DNA of 64,000 nucleotides. Origin: Pezizomycotina sp. ARF18 (lineage: Eukaryota; Ascomycota). The DNA lies in contig AZLU01000008.1 of assembly GCA_002224055.1 (NCBI GenBank), positions 124,001 through 188,000 on the forward strand, read 5' to 3'. Positions 1-12,600 of the stretch are shown piece by piece. Every line of letters begins with the position of its first letter. The first letter of the stretch is position 1. The notes under the pieces are model-generated. The model did no database searches, was not told the origin of the DNA, and saw only the letters and a list, made by a program, of their open reading frames with translations. A program made the translations under genes and the position numbers.

Positions 1-536
1 CCCTTCATCCTCCTCCGCTACCTAAATCTCCCCGAAACAAGCTCTTGGCTGTTTCCGCCGCCTTCGCTCTCGGCTTCCTCTGCGTTTCTTCCACGGTGAT
101 CCGAACAATATGCATCTCTAAACTCGACCCGCGGCCGACGGTAGCGTGCGTGTTTTCCGCATTGGAGGAAGGCACGGCTATAATAGTCGTATGCTCGCCG
201 GCGCTACGGGTACTTGCCGAAAGAGTTTTCAACTACATCATTAGATTATTCCGTAGAAAGGATTCTGGCGGAGACGTCAGAGTGGTTACGGAGAGGGACG
301 CCGGGAGTGAGAAGGCTAATGGCGGGCTAAATGTCAAAGGCATGCTGGCGGTTGAAACAATAGGGAGCGGGAGCAAAGGGTGGCGATCGCGGATGGGAAG
401 CGGCCAGGTTGGGATCGAGGGGGCTGATATACGCGGTGGCAGGCTGGGAGGCGCGGGCGGAATAGTAATGACTTTCGACGTGGACGTCGAAGAGGCGCGT
501 GTCGAGTATCATAATCACCGGAAGCAGTCTTGCTGA
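1..536 (+). CDS. SAT4/rhodopsin-type integral membrane protein, C-terminal part
   Basis: The reading frame is open from the window edge to the TGA at 534-536, so this is the 3' end of a gene that starts outside. The first residues form two hydrophobic helices: AVSAAFALGFLCVSSTVIRT, then after a short loop a segment containing EEGTAIIVVCSPALRVL. This loop-helix pattern, with an acidic residue before the AII-CSPALR helix, is the usual last-helix pattern of the large fungal SAT4-like seven-helix membrane family. A hydrophilic cytoplasmic tail follows, ending in a FDVDVEEARVEY-like acidic stretch, also common in that family. Its ligand and role are unknown. The family call rests on remembered pattern, not on a search. 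Confidence 0.72.
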   Translation, partial: LHPPPLPKSPRNKLLAVSAAFALGFLCVSSTVIRTICISKLDPRPTVACVFSALEEGTAIIVVCSPALRVLAERVFNYIIRLFRRKDSGGDVRVVTERDAGSEKANGGLNVKGMLAVETIGSGSKGWRSRMGSGQVGIEGADIRGGRLGGAGGIVMTFDVDVEEARVEYHNHRKQSC

Positions 537-1044
537 TCTAGCACGAGATTTTGTCTGTGTTCTTCTGTCCCCTTTCTCATTCTCCTCCACGATTCTTGTA
601 TCATAGTCTTCCAAGCGTTGTTATTCTTCTTTGAGCTTGATAAAATGATAGAAAATTTTGTGACGATTTCCGAGGCTGGGAATGGTCTAAGCGCTCACAC
701 CGCAACAAACTGGAAAGAGTGCATTTGGATTATATGAAGTTGTTTTAATTTTTTGTTTGCGGTGATGTGGAATTTTGAATGTTAAAAGTGAAATAAGCAT
801 AGTCAATGCTCGGATACTGTCTCCACGGCTACGAAAGTAATAGCACCGCCGTGCTCTTTCCCTTTCCTAGCTTGATAAATAGATCATGCGTACCGTTACT
901 CCAATTTCTGTCCACCATGCATTGAGAGTTAGAAAAAAAAAAGAGGAAATAGGGGGAAACCCCTTCCCCCGTCGATTTTTCATTAGCATCTAGCTCTGGA
1001 ACCCTTTTGACCCTTCCTTTTGGAGGATCGAAAGTGTAAAATAG
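537..1044. other. Intergenic, no gene seen
   Basis: The 3' ends of two converging genes face each other here. There is a short poly-A run near 933-943. I see no other feature. Confidence 0.6.
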
Positions 1045-3668
1045 TTACCTGCTGCTGCCAAATACAATGCTGGTATTTCCATATCCCTTGCCCTGGCATC
1101 GCATTTCGAATTCGAGAAGAGCACCGCGAATAGTCATCCTTAAATTATAGCCAATTCCTTGACATCCTCAGCCGTACCGAAATTCTTGGTGACCAAGCGT
1201 TCTCAGGAGCACGCCTCAGATCTGATTCCATTTTCCCGATAGTACGGACGTCTATAAACCATTAGTAGCTCAATATACATCGTGGAAACAAGAAAAGTTT
1301 CTATCGCTTTCCATTGAAAGGACTTTGAAATGAACGATTCAAGATATTACCTGCGTGATGAGCGTCTTCAGGAGGGTCGTCGCCCTCATATGCCAAAGCG
1401 TATCAGTGAATACTTTATGCAGGCCCTGTCGATATTCATGCATCCGACTGGTTCTCACAAAGGGCCTTTCGAGGGAGTGTTTCGGACATCTCATCGCCCT
1501 TGAGATATCATGATATCAGTTAGAACTGATTGATATATGTATAAGTATGTGCGGAAATCCGGACACGATACTTACTTTCTTGATAAGCCAATTGACTTGG
1601 TCGGTGCAATACCAAGCATTGAGCCTTTTGTTCTAATATCTTTTCCTCTTCGGATGAACACCTTCAATGAATTTTGTAGTATGCGAAATGCCGTAATACT
1701 ATCGCGCGACGCGCGTTCTCACGATATCGTGTTCGGACTCCAAGCCATGTGTACTGCGCCTCGAGCAATGGCACTCCATCTATTTTATGTGATTTTAGTT
1801 TTCAAGACAACGGAAGGGTACTATAAGAATCAAGACGTAACATACGCATTAGTAGGTTGGAGACTATAACGTTTCTAATAGACGTGGCCCACTCTTTGAA
1901 GTGATTTAAAAGGTATGGCGATTCTCCAAACGCCACAAGAAGAAGAGCCTAGATAGAGACGTGGTTTAGTAACTCTTCGCGGAACCTTAAAAGCAAATAG
2001 AAGCCAATAGCTTACGGAAACAACCCCTCCAGAGTGCTCAATATATCTCCTCTGGTGCTCAATCATTCTTTCAACCTGTTCTAAAACAGGACGGAATATT
2101 TCAACGATTTTCGTCCCTATAAAAATCCATAATCAAGTCAGCGTGAGATGTTCGTCACTGCTGCATATAGAAAACTACAACCAACCGCTGGAGCTCAAGG
2201 AATCCATCTTCAATGGCACCATCTTGGGAATCTGGCAGGCCGGGCACGCCAATAGTAAAGACTTTTTCGCGGGATCATTCGAGAAAATGCATTTCGCTTC
2301 GAGCTCGAACGCTTTCACCATAGCATTTTTACATTTCATGTCCAATTTACTGAATGCCGGAAGCCCTAGTTTCTCTTTCATGAACTCTTTCAAAGGCAAA
2401 ATATACATGAATTGGATCACAAAGATCAGCTTAGTTAAACGGCATTAGTAACAACATTTCGACCTTGCTTTTTTTTTTTTTCAAATTACTAAAAAAAAAA
2501 TAGTCTTACCTTCTCCTGAGCACATTCGCTAACGCAAAGCGGGTCAAGGCTGCTGATGCGATACGATATAAGATCCTTCAACGTAATATTAGAAATTAAA
2601 TATTGCATTTCCATGTCGGGCTTAAGATACTCACAATTGTCCCTCCTCCACAGTCCGCAACGATTATATTGTTGCCAACCTAGGTAAAGCAACAGTTAGA
2701 ATGGAACATTACTCGGGGAAGTCACAGAGTAAGGGGGCGAGAGCGGAGGATACCTGAATATGAAATGGCTGTATAGTTCGCAGGCAGCAAAGAGCTGCAG
2801 CCTCTGGTTCAGGAATCAAACAAACTTGATCTCCCCCATGTATATACCCAGTATCCTGAACCGCTTTCTGGGTAAGGAATTTGGCTTTCTCGGACCACAT
2901 CTGTTTTCATTAGCGGAGCTTCTCTCAAGTTTGGTTAACTGCAGATCATGGGAATACTCACCGCCGGGGACAGTGAAAATGAAGTTCTTTAGGATCGTAT
3001 CGTAGAAAATTAGACCAAATCGTCGGCTAATCTCTGCCTTTAGCTGCTCCAACAAACCAGAGAAGAAGTCTTGGACAACCTTGCTAGGTTCTTTGTCCCT
3101 CGGTCTGAATTTATTGTATTCCGCGACGGTGGTGTTCAGGTGGGGATCCGGGAGGTTTGAGATGGGTCCAGCGATAGCTTGAATCAGCGAAGGCGTTGCA
3201 GGTCCCTCTGGGCCTTGAACCCCAGTTGAAGGCAATTCCATCTGAGTTGTCAACGTTGCACGACATCGTTGAAGGCGCTTTTTCCGAAGCTTTGTGACCT
3301 GAGACGCAGGAGTCAAGAATTTAGTATTACTGTATTACTCATGGACTAACTGATAGGAACTAAGAGCTCAGACATACTCATTCCTTGTCATTGTTTGACA
3401 ACCTAGATATCATTCGGAGTTGCAGTTAAAGCCTATAGGTACGAATAGATGTTCGAGGGTAGCAGAATATATCAGTAAATCGAGTTTAAAGTAATAAAGA
3501 GAACCAAGAGCACGCATGAATATGCGAGACGGGACAATAGGCAAATACGTATGAAATTCCCGAGAAGGTCGTGCCAAATCTATGTCCACCACGAGAACTT
3601 TTGACCGGACTTAATAGAATCCTTGTCGGTTTCCTGTCTTTGGACGGCGGAGGAGGATCGTTAGCCAT
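1045..3668 (-). pseudogene. HSPA12-like Hsp70, decayed copy (unit 1)
   Basis: This is a full-length relative of the Hsp70-like gene at 7375-9970, in the same order. It begins MANDPPPPSK at 3668, then the phosphate-1 loop FGTTFSGIS (~3570), the EPEAAALCCLRTIQP block (~2760-2810), the phosphate-2 strand DCGGGTI (~2640), DLISY (~2575), VEIFRP (~2085) and the FGESPYLL adenosine-loop region (~1925). The C-terminal NAWYC block (~1610) and a last exon near 1045-1215 follow, ending after FGSSR. Introns fall at positions like those of the second copy, with one extra before MWSEKAK. Some frame changes fit homopolymer under-calling (1 base short at 3575-3577 and at 2262). Two in-frame TAG codons near 1699-1701 and 1633-1635, the second where the paralogue has Trp (a G-to-A change), and an unaligned stretch near 1400-1450 point to real decay. 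Cytosolic chaperone-type ATPase ancestry is clear. A living gene with many errors is less likely. Confidence 0.82.
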
Positions 3669-6600
3669 CTTTCACCTCGATACTTTTCACGTAAGGCTTG
3701 GATATAGGAAGAAGATAGGGTATGAGCTCGTGATTAAAGTATTATGTCGATGGCTTTTATCTTGCGAAAAATATATGATAATCTCGGATGTAATCATCTG
3801 AAGAAACTGCAGAAAGAGACGAGATTTGGAAGATATTTGGCTTTATATATGCTGGCCACTCATCGCATGGTGCCTTATCCTCTTGATTACATCCTCTCGA
3901 ATTCTCCGGAAAGAAGTAATGACTTGAGGGAGACCTTAGACTATAGAATAATTTAGATATCGATAGTTATTCTCATTTATACATATGTGCTAGATCAATA
4001 TAGAAATGATATTCCTGAATGTTCTAGGAAGCATCTAGGATCACCGACGAGGAAGCCCTGGAATTAAAACTAGTTGGACTTCCACGATAGATTACGGGAA
4101 AGGTAGAGAATTACAACTCCCTTCTAGACTTACATGAGGTATATGTAGTGAGTACTAGTACTAGGCATATCCCAAATGAATAATATGAACTGGAAGAATC
4201 TCTAAGCCAGACGCATGAATGCTCACTGGTGCTCCAAAATTCTGGAAAGATCTAAGCGTAAGATATGAGACGCATGGATCAAGGGCATGAATCCGCCAGA
4301 AAATAACGTTTGTAGCTTTAGTCAAATTTGCTTACCTTTGCCACCATTTCCAATTCCTTGGTGAAGGCTGATTGACTACTATACTTGAGATTATGAAATA
4401 AGCGAACTTCGCCGACAAAGTCTCTGGGATGAATCTACACATGTTATTGAAGAACATAACCTTGTAGAGACTATTTCAAACCTCTTGAACAAAGCGAAAC
4501 CGAGTTCTTTCCTTGGCCTGCCTTCTCTAGCAAACAAACCTCGAACTCTGAGGAGCGTAGAGCTATCAATAGATACACTTATTTAATTTTGTACCAGTAT
4601 CCAATTCTGCTTGACCAAAACGTCTATGATCTTTCGTGGGTTTGGAAAATTGATCTTAGATTATATCCCGCCTCTCCACTTCAACCCAAACACGATGCAT
4701 GCTTACAACACTCGCAAGCGACCGTATATCGATGACGGTAAAGCTGAAAGCAAGACTGACCAAGCAAGGCAACGTTCTCGTCTGGACCAGGATGTACCAG
4801 GAGAACTAGATTTCGGTTTGAAGGCTACATTACCCTTCAAAAGCAACCAGATCAGTCAAGTACTTCAAAACATTCGAGTGACCCTTTTCCAGAACAGGTC
4901 CATATGAAATCTCTCAGTGACAGTCTCTCGCCTCCCGTAGTGAAGCGAACCGCATCTCTGAGTAATGAATTGCTAGAAATTCCAAAAGACGAGGATTTTG
5001 AACAGGTGCGATCCCGAGAAAAGATCCTCAACGTTTGGTTCTTATCAAGGCGCAGCCGCTAATCCGTTTTTATCTCTATATTTAGGAGTTCCCTCAGTTC
5101 CTTGAAGAAGCTTCAAGATGCATTTGGTCCAAGCCAAAGGTGGCGAAGAGAGTACTTCTTTGACTTTCCAGAAGGATCTCAGCAACTATGTGTGCAGAGA
5201 CGAATTACAGAGCTTACTTTGTACAACTAAACACGAAAACAAAGTGATGATGACCGACTTGAAGAGTATAATGAGCAGTTTGAGTGATCAGGTCGAGGAG
5301 GTGAAAGTCAAACTCGATCACTATACTCTGAAAGAAACTCAAACTCGTTACCAGCGTAGCCAAAGTCCGTCAGACGATTAAAAAGAGCTTTCTCATAAGC
5401 TCAGGCAAGTTGAAGACTGAGAACAGCAAATTTATGGCCACTACCAGAAATTGGAAAACCGCTATAAAGAAATGCATGCTGTGCTTCAGAAAACCTCAAA
5501 GGAGAATGAAATTGCCCGTGGCACGATGAAAAAGCTGACCAACGACAAGGCTCTCAAAAAAAGCTAAGTACTGCAGTCAGTGACTAACTAAACTATGAGA
5601 AATGCAGGTGGCAATAACATAATGATATCCAATTTAAATGAAACTATCGCTCATCTCAGTTCTCATCTTGATGATTACGACGAAAAGGACGATATTTTTT
5701 CATTTCTGGCTTCACGAAGCTTGACACGAGCATCCGCAATTGGGTCACCAGAATTTCAAAAGAGTGCTAGAAATCCCGCCCGAGGTTGCTGCGGTCCCAA
5801 GTTTCTTTTTCAGGAAAGAAATCTTCATTGACCCACAAAGAAGTTTCTTAAATTTGAGGAACGCTCTAATTGCTGCAATTCATTTGCATACTTTCGACAT
5901 GTGCATGTGCCATCCAAGGCGACCTTGACACAGCTATGAGCGTTCTACAAAATGAATTCACTGAAGGTATGCGTCTATTAATTTACAAAATTTTCCTACT
6001 TACCTATGGTTTTGATTAGTTTTCTTGGATAAGTGACTTATTTTTCTCTTCCGAAATAGGAGCTAGAACTGGACTTGGAGATCAAAAACTATTAGGATTT
6101 TGCTTCAAGACCGTGAATATAAAAAAGCCGTTCAACCGCAGATTTCGAAAATAGTCCAATGCTCGAATCTATCTTCGGCCCGTACGCTTCTACCACCTCG
6201 GACCAAAAGCCAAGGATTGAAGGGCTCTCGAATATCATCGAAAATGCGGCGCTCTTATGTCACGAGCACCGCATTCTCTCTAAATCGATAATCGTTCTAC
6301 AGTGGCCAATCCCAGCGATTATTTGAACCGGAAAAGATGCAGAGTTTGACGAACGCTGCCGTGTTATCCGCTTCCACCATTGACGGCGCCTTGTTTCCAC
6401 AAATCATCAAAGTCAGCGAGGCGAGGATGGAGCATTTGAGCGGAACACACTTCGTAAAGCTACCGTGCTATTCAAGCAAGAAGCATTGCCTCAGGAAACC
6501 CCTTCAACCGATGATTTGGCCAAGTCAACGGAATTTTGCAGTTCTCTTCCCGATACAAAAGCGCAGATTTGATCAGAACGCTATTCATTCGCTTCCTAAT

Positions 6601-9600
6601 TTTACTTTTCAGCCGACTACCTTATGATTAGCGGACACTTACCCTCTCATCATAGCCGTTATCTCCAAAAGCAATTTTTACCTACAAAACTACCTTTTGA
6701 TCGTTATTGATTTGGTTCGATAATAAAACCATGGAAATGAATGCACCAATGCTGTATCAAAATTATGGGGAAGAGATCCTAATAAGTGGTAAGCGGGGTC
6801 GATATTATTGGACTGGGGAAGTTTCAATGAGAGTCTGCTCGAAAACAAGCGGGAATATACGAAGGATGTGCAACGGAGGAAACCCAACGGTTGGTCGAAG
6901 GGTACTTTTCTTTTACCTTCTAGTTCAATGTATCAGTCGTATTTTCAAGTCGAGAAACAATTATTGACAATAGAACTGTAACCAGCGTCGTTTCAATCTT
7001 GAAGGTTACTAATGGACGATATCTTTTCATGGCAATGCGACGTGGCTTTAAATCTTCAACCACCATGCATAGTTTCAATATAAGCTTTCCAATGAGACTT
7101 TTTTTTCTGATATAGAGAGTATGAAGAAGTTTTGTGAGCCTGCCTAACTGGAAAGTAGGCCAAGTTGTGATACGTGAGGTTCCGATGTATTAACCTGACG
7201 TTGTAGTTTTTCAATCTTTAGATTTAAAACAGATTCCAAGATACAGAGTTTGGAAGTGTAGCTTTACTTTTACCGCAATTTCGTTGTTCTATTCAGCCCC
7301 ATTACTCAAAAGAAGAAAAAAGGCCTGTTCTCGTTCGAATCTACTAAATGATCCCAAAACTCCGTTTAAGGCCCTCATTCCCAGTCGAATTTAGTACTAA
7401 CACTGCCGTACTGTTTTCCATCGTGACACAGCTGGAACTTAAGCAAGGCCCCATGAACAATTACTCTGAATGCAACAGAGAGCTCCATCACATCCCTTGA
7501 GCTTCCATAATTCCTCTTTGTCCACTTGTCAAGTGGGATGGCGGATAGATTGGCTTTGAGCTCTGTCACTTTGTAAACACCTATCGATTTAAACGGAAAG
7601 AGCAAATTGTTAGGAAAGCTATCACAAGAAACCAACGTATGTCATTCAGAAAACAGTCCGGAGGAAACTATATCGAGAGCTAGGATGTCCATGGTTTCCC
7701 CTTACCTTCGACATCTTGATATCTCGGAGGAGCGTCGCCCTCATACGCATAAAGATTAGCGTAGGTGACAGGATTGAGAAGCTCTTCCGCATAGAGGACC
7801 TCTTGCAACAATTTCTCGAAGGGTTGGTTGTCTTGAATTTTATCACCCTGGATATTTGGCATACAGATATTAGCGCCTCGTGCAATTGGATAAACCGGAG
7901 CCCTATGTTACCTTGTTTATGAACCAATGCATCCTATTACTACAATACCAAGCATTCTTTCGCTCATTCCAAAATCGGTATTTCTCTGGATGAACATTAT
8001 CGATGAACGGCTCGGAGAACGTGGTACCGTAATACCTACGCGTTAAACGAGTCCGCACCATATTGTTCTCGCCCTCTAAGCCATTAATAACGGCTCCACG
8101 AACGATACAGCTCCAGCTATTTTAAAATCGACCATGAGATGTTAGCTTTAGGACTTGTTTAAAACTTCTGAAAGTAAAGATTCCTGGAGGCACCTACGCA
8201 TCTGGAGGCTGGAGCACCTTGATATTGCCATTCTTAGCTCCCCAATGCTTGAAGTGTTTCTCAAGGTGGGGGACGAGCCGAAACCACCAACTAGGAATAA
8301 GGCCTAACGGAAAAACATTAGTATCCACGAGAAAGAAGTATAGCGGTGACTTGAAAAGCAGTTTTCTCACCTTAACATGGCCACCACTCTTACGAATAGC
8401 AGCGCACTGCCTCTCCACAAGGCTTTGAATATTCTGGACAATGGGATCGAAAATTTCAACCATCTCTTCGCGATCCAAGACAAAGAATCCGCCCTCAATG
8501 CCGGCCTTTGGGTTATTTTTGATACCCGGGACCGGGATAGTGAAAACTTCCTCGTCTTCGTCATTGGAGAAGGATCGCTTGATATCTTCATCAAAGGTCC
8601 TCATCATGACTTCCTTGGCGGCAGGCTTAAGGTTATCGTAGCTATCAAAATATCATAAGACTTTAGTTGATGTGTTTCAAAGGCGTAAACTTAAAGGATT
8701 GTCAGATACCTCTTACTCCCCATCCTGTCTCTGACTAAATCCTCAAATAGCTTATTGATGAAAACCGATCCGCAGAGGTCACCTGACATCAAAGCATCAG
8801 TACTAAGTAGTTAGAAGCAAAGCATCAAAAGAAGCGAATGTTTTATAATTTCATACCTTCTCCAACCGCGCTTTCTCGGACTTCCAGAGGGTTTAGGCTC
8901 AAAATCTGGTACGAGATAAGATCCTGAAATATCTAATTTAGCGCGGGCAGCTTCAAAGTCTCAACTCATGAAAATGGCTTACCACAGTACCACCCCACAG
9001 TCCACAACTACAAAGTTGTCCCCAACCTAGTATTGAGAAAGATAAGTTAGTCATCATTCCGCAAGATTGTAATGACCAATACATACATTGATAATGCTAG
9101 GCTGGATAGTCCTAAGGCAGCAGAGCGCCGCCGCCTCCGGTTCAGGAACGAGGCGTAACCTATCGTAATCGGAGGTGAACCCAGCAGCCCTCGCAGCTCT
9201 CTCAGTGAGATTCTTCGCCTTGTCGCTCCACATAGCAGGAACGGTAAAGACGAACTGCTTTGGGGTGACCTGGAGGAATTCCTCTCCGAGCTTATTGCTG
9301 ATCTCGTGGTTGAAATGATTGCGCAATCCTTTGAAGAAATCTGTCACAACCTCGAACGCAGTTTTACCATCAGGCATTGCGGCAGTTCCGCTCTCGACGG
9401 AAGACTCCATTCCTTCAATTCTACGGTTTTGGGATGGGTCGAGGAGAAGCTTGATCCATTGGAGTTTCTCTTTGTGCTTCTGAGCCTTGAAACCCCAATC
9501 GAACGGGACCTCCTCTCCATCAACCTGGGAAACTCCCTGGTAGGAAATCTGAGATGGCACTTTTTCATAGCTGCTGTTATCTGAGTGCTTACGGATCAGC

Positions 9601-12600
9601 AATAGTCATTCAAAGGGACAATTTGGGCGGCACTTACTCTTGGTAGGCCACGATTTTATAACACTGCACAGCGGGTAGAAATAATGAGCCGATGCCTTCT
9701 AATAAATTGTGTGATGTAGACATTTCGGCCCTAACTCAAGACTTACAAGATATCATCGGGAGCAGCAGTAAGAGCCTAGTTATCCATGTTAGTGAAAAAT
9801 TCATAGAGCCCAGCTACTAGGAAGTGACAAGTTATTAGGCTTACCCAAGCAATTCCAGAATATGTAGTTCCGAAGTCCACTCCAATGACGATACCCGGAG
9901 GTTGACACATGACAGTCGTTTTCTTGGTAGATTTCATGTCAGAGGACTTAACCCTCGGTTTGCTCTCCATTTTGGATAGATTATACGTGAAATCTTGAGA
10001 GACTTTGGTTTCAAAATTTCGATATCTTGCAGGAATATAATATCTTGCTATTCTCTAGATACTATATGCGTCAGACTTTAATTCTTTGGGGCTTCAAGGC
10101 AGACAAGCGATTATATACTGCGCTCCGTCATCACTTGCGCAGACATTTTAGAACACACCGTGGTCTAACGACTTGCTTTAACTTAAGATTTTCGTCTCAT
10201 TTGTGTTTTCCGGTATTCCTGGAATCTTTTTCTGAAATATACTTCTATTGCCGTGAGGCTATTATGTTCTAATGTGTTCTAAAGTTATAATTTCCTTCAA
10301 CTGTTAACATGGCGTCTAAGTTCACTGTTCCCATGTACGATCATAGTAGTAACTAATTATCTCGTATTGACAAGTTAAAACATTTGTGAAACGTTCGCTA
10401 TCAAAGCTCTCCAGGTTATTAGCCAAAAAAAAAAAAGAAAAAGAAAAAACAGAGTTCCTCCTCCAATAAACTCCAGGAATAGAACATTCCTCAAGCTAAG
10501 TTTTTTGCTAAACTTTGATACTACGTATATCTGGCATAACATGTTGAGGTGTAAGACAAGGAATTACAAACTCCTTTGACGGATCTCCGGAAAGCCTGGG
10601 CGTAGTATCCGCTTAATAGTAATATAGATTCCATCCTAATCTTTACGAAACGGCAATCCTCATCAGACAAAATACCTCTGACCAGCCAAATAGTGCTTGC
10701 CGATGTCAATCGCATACGCCTTGAAGGTTGCTACGGACTGTGTAATAGCAGCGATGGGGAAGCAAAAGGAAGATGGCCAAAGGCAAGCAGGAAAGCGTGT
10801 CAAAGGGTGCAAAAAACAAAGTTTCGGGTCCAAGGTGGTTCGTGCTCTTTGAAAAAGACTCAAAGTGGGCATTGATTTTAGCTGATACCTCTTTCTAGGA
10901 ACAAAATAGAGCAGATCAAACCCAAGTGAGGCTACTCAGCAACATGCTGGAAGAAAAAGACGGGAATTATCGGGACACCAAGAAGCCCTTTCGAAATCGC
11001 GCGCCGTCTCGGAGAGTCGGAGTAAAGAAATACTCAAGCTTCAAGAGAACGAGTCAATGCTACTCAGAAGGCTGGACAGTCTACAGGAGTCTTACAATGA
11101 TATGAAGGAGCAGGCTAACAAAAATTATACAGTGGCTGAGCACTGGTATAAGAAGGCAAAACTTTGGCGCTCCAGGGACTCAGAGCAATATAACAAATAC
11201 AAAGATCTTTTGGCACAGCAAAAAGACCACATCGAGAAACTCACGAAGAGATTGAAGGAATTTGAAGAAGATTTAGAACTGCAGCAACCAGAGAAGAGGA
11301 ACTTGAGGATAAAATAAAGAAACTAAACTTGACCATTGCGCACACTCACTCACGGAGCCAATTCCACGAAGAGAAAGACGATGCATTCTTTCAGCAAGGA
11401 TTCTCAGCCCTTGAAAAGGGATTCAAAACTGGGTGTTTACGCATTTCCGGGGACTGGAAGACCTTCCGTCAGTCGTCTTCGAGCAGTCTCAGCCAAACTT
11501 CTTCTCCGTACCGTTAGAAAAAGAGGGAGTGGCTCTCAGGCTCAGGCAATACATCTTTATGACCATAGCGAGCTACGTTTTCATGCCTCAGCACTGCGTA
11601 ATGACCATGGGCAACAATTTGGCACATGCATTCGGGCACATAGCGTCGTTCCTACCTGGGGGTGAGTAGCCATATGGCTTTTAGTCTATACGAAAAACAG
11701 CATCCGATGATTTACTTTACTAATGATATCGCAGGACGTCGCTGGTGCGGATGGAAAGCCAAGACTACACATCTTTTCCTCCAGAACCCAAATTTACAAG
11801 ACTATTCGAAACACATGACCGACTACCTGGTGAGCCATTTTGATAGCAACCTTGCACCGTGGGCCACACAAACATCAAAGGAGTCCATCCGCGTTAGGAA
11901 CTTGTCCAAGATCATCGAGCAGGCAATTGATCTCTCCACCGAAATCCACTTACTGTCTTCTACTTATATAACAGTTCAGTGGCCGCTGGCTAAGATGACT
12001 TACAATCCTGAAACCATGAATGGTCTCGATCTGGTAGACGGTGACGAGACTGACGAGCTTATCGTTGACGGCGTTGTATTTCCCGCTATATTCAAAGAAT
12101 CCTATCGGGAAAGCGGTACCACTGCGACAGGAATCCTCAGGAAGTCGACGGTAATCACCACTAGCATGAGACAGTCAGAATACGTTGGACGAAGTAGCTC
12201 GAGATCTGAAAACCAAATAGGGGATATATCGCATGAGATGGGTCCTGATTCAACGGTCCAAACAGAGCACCAAGGAGGAGGAAACGAAGATAATGGGGTC
12301 GCATTGAACTTAACTAAATCAGACTCTGTCGACATCAAGGAAGTCGAAGGAGAGCCTGTTGAAGGACGAGACGATGATAACTGCTCTGCTTTTAGTGACT
12401 GGGAGGACGCTGCTATCGATTCCCTGGGTACCCGTAGCCCTCCAACATTACTTCTAATCGTTGTTTGTACTAATAACATCAAGAGGAGTAGCCGGTAGAA
12501 GTTGAGTCCAGGAATTGAATATTGGAGAAAGTATCTTAGTGGGGATATTAAACCCTCAGTTCAGCCCGCCGCCATTGATATTAAGCTTCGTTATTAAGAA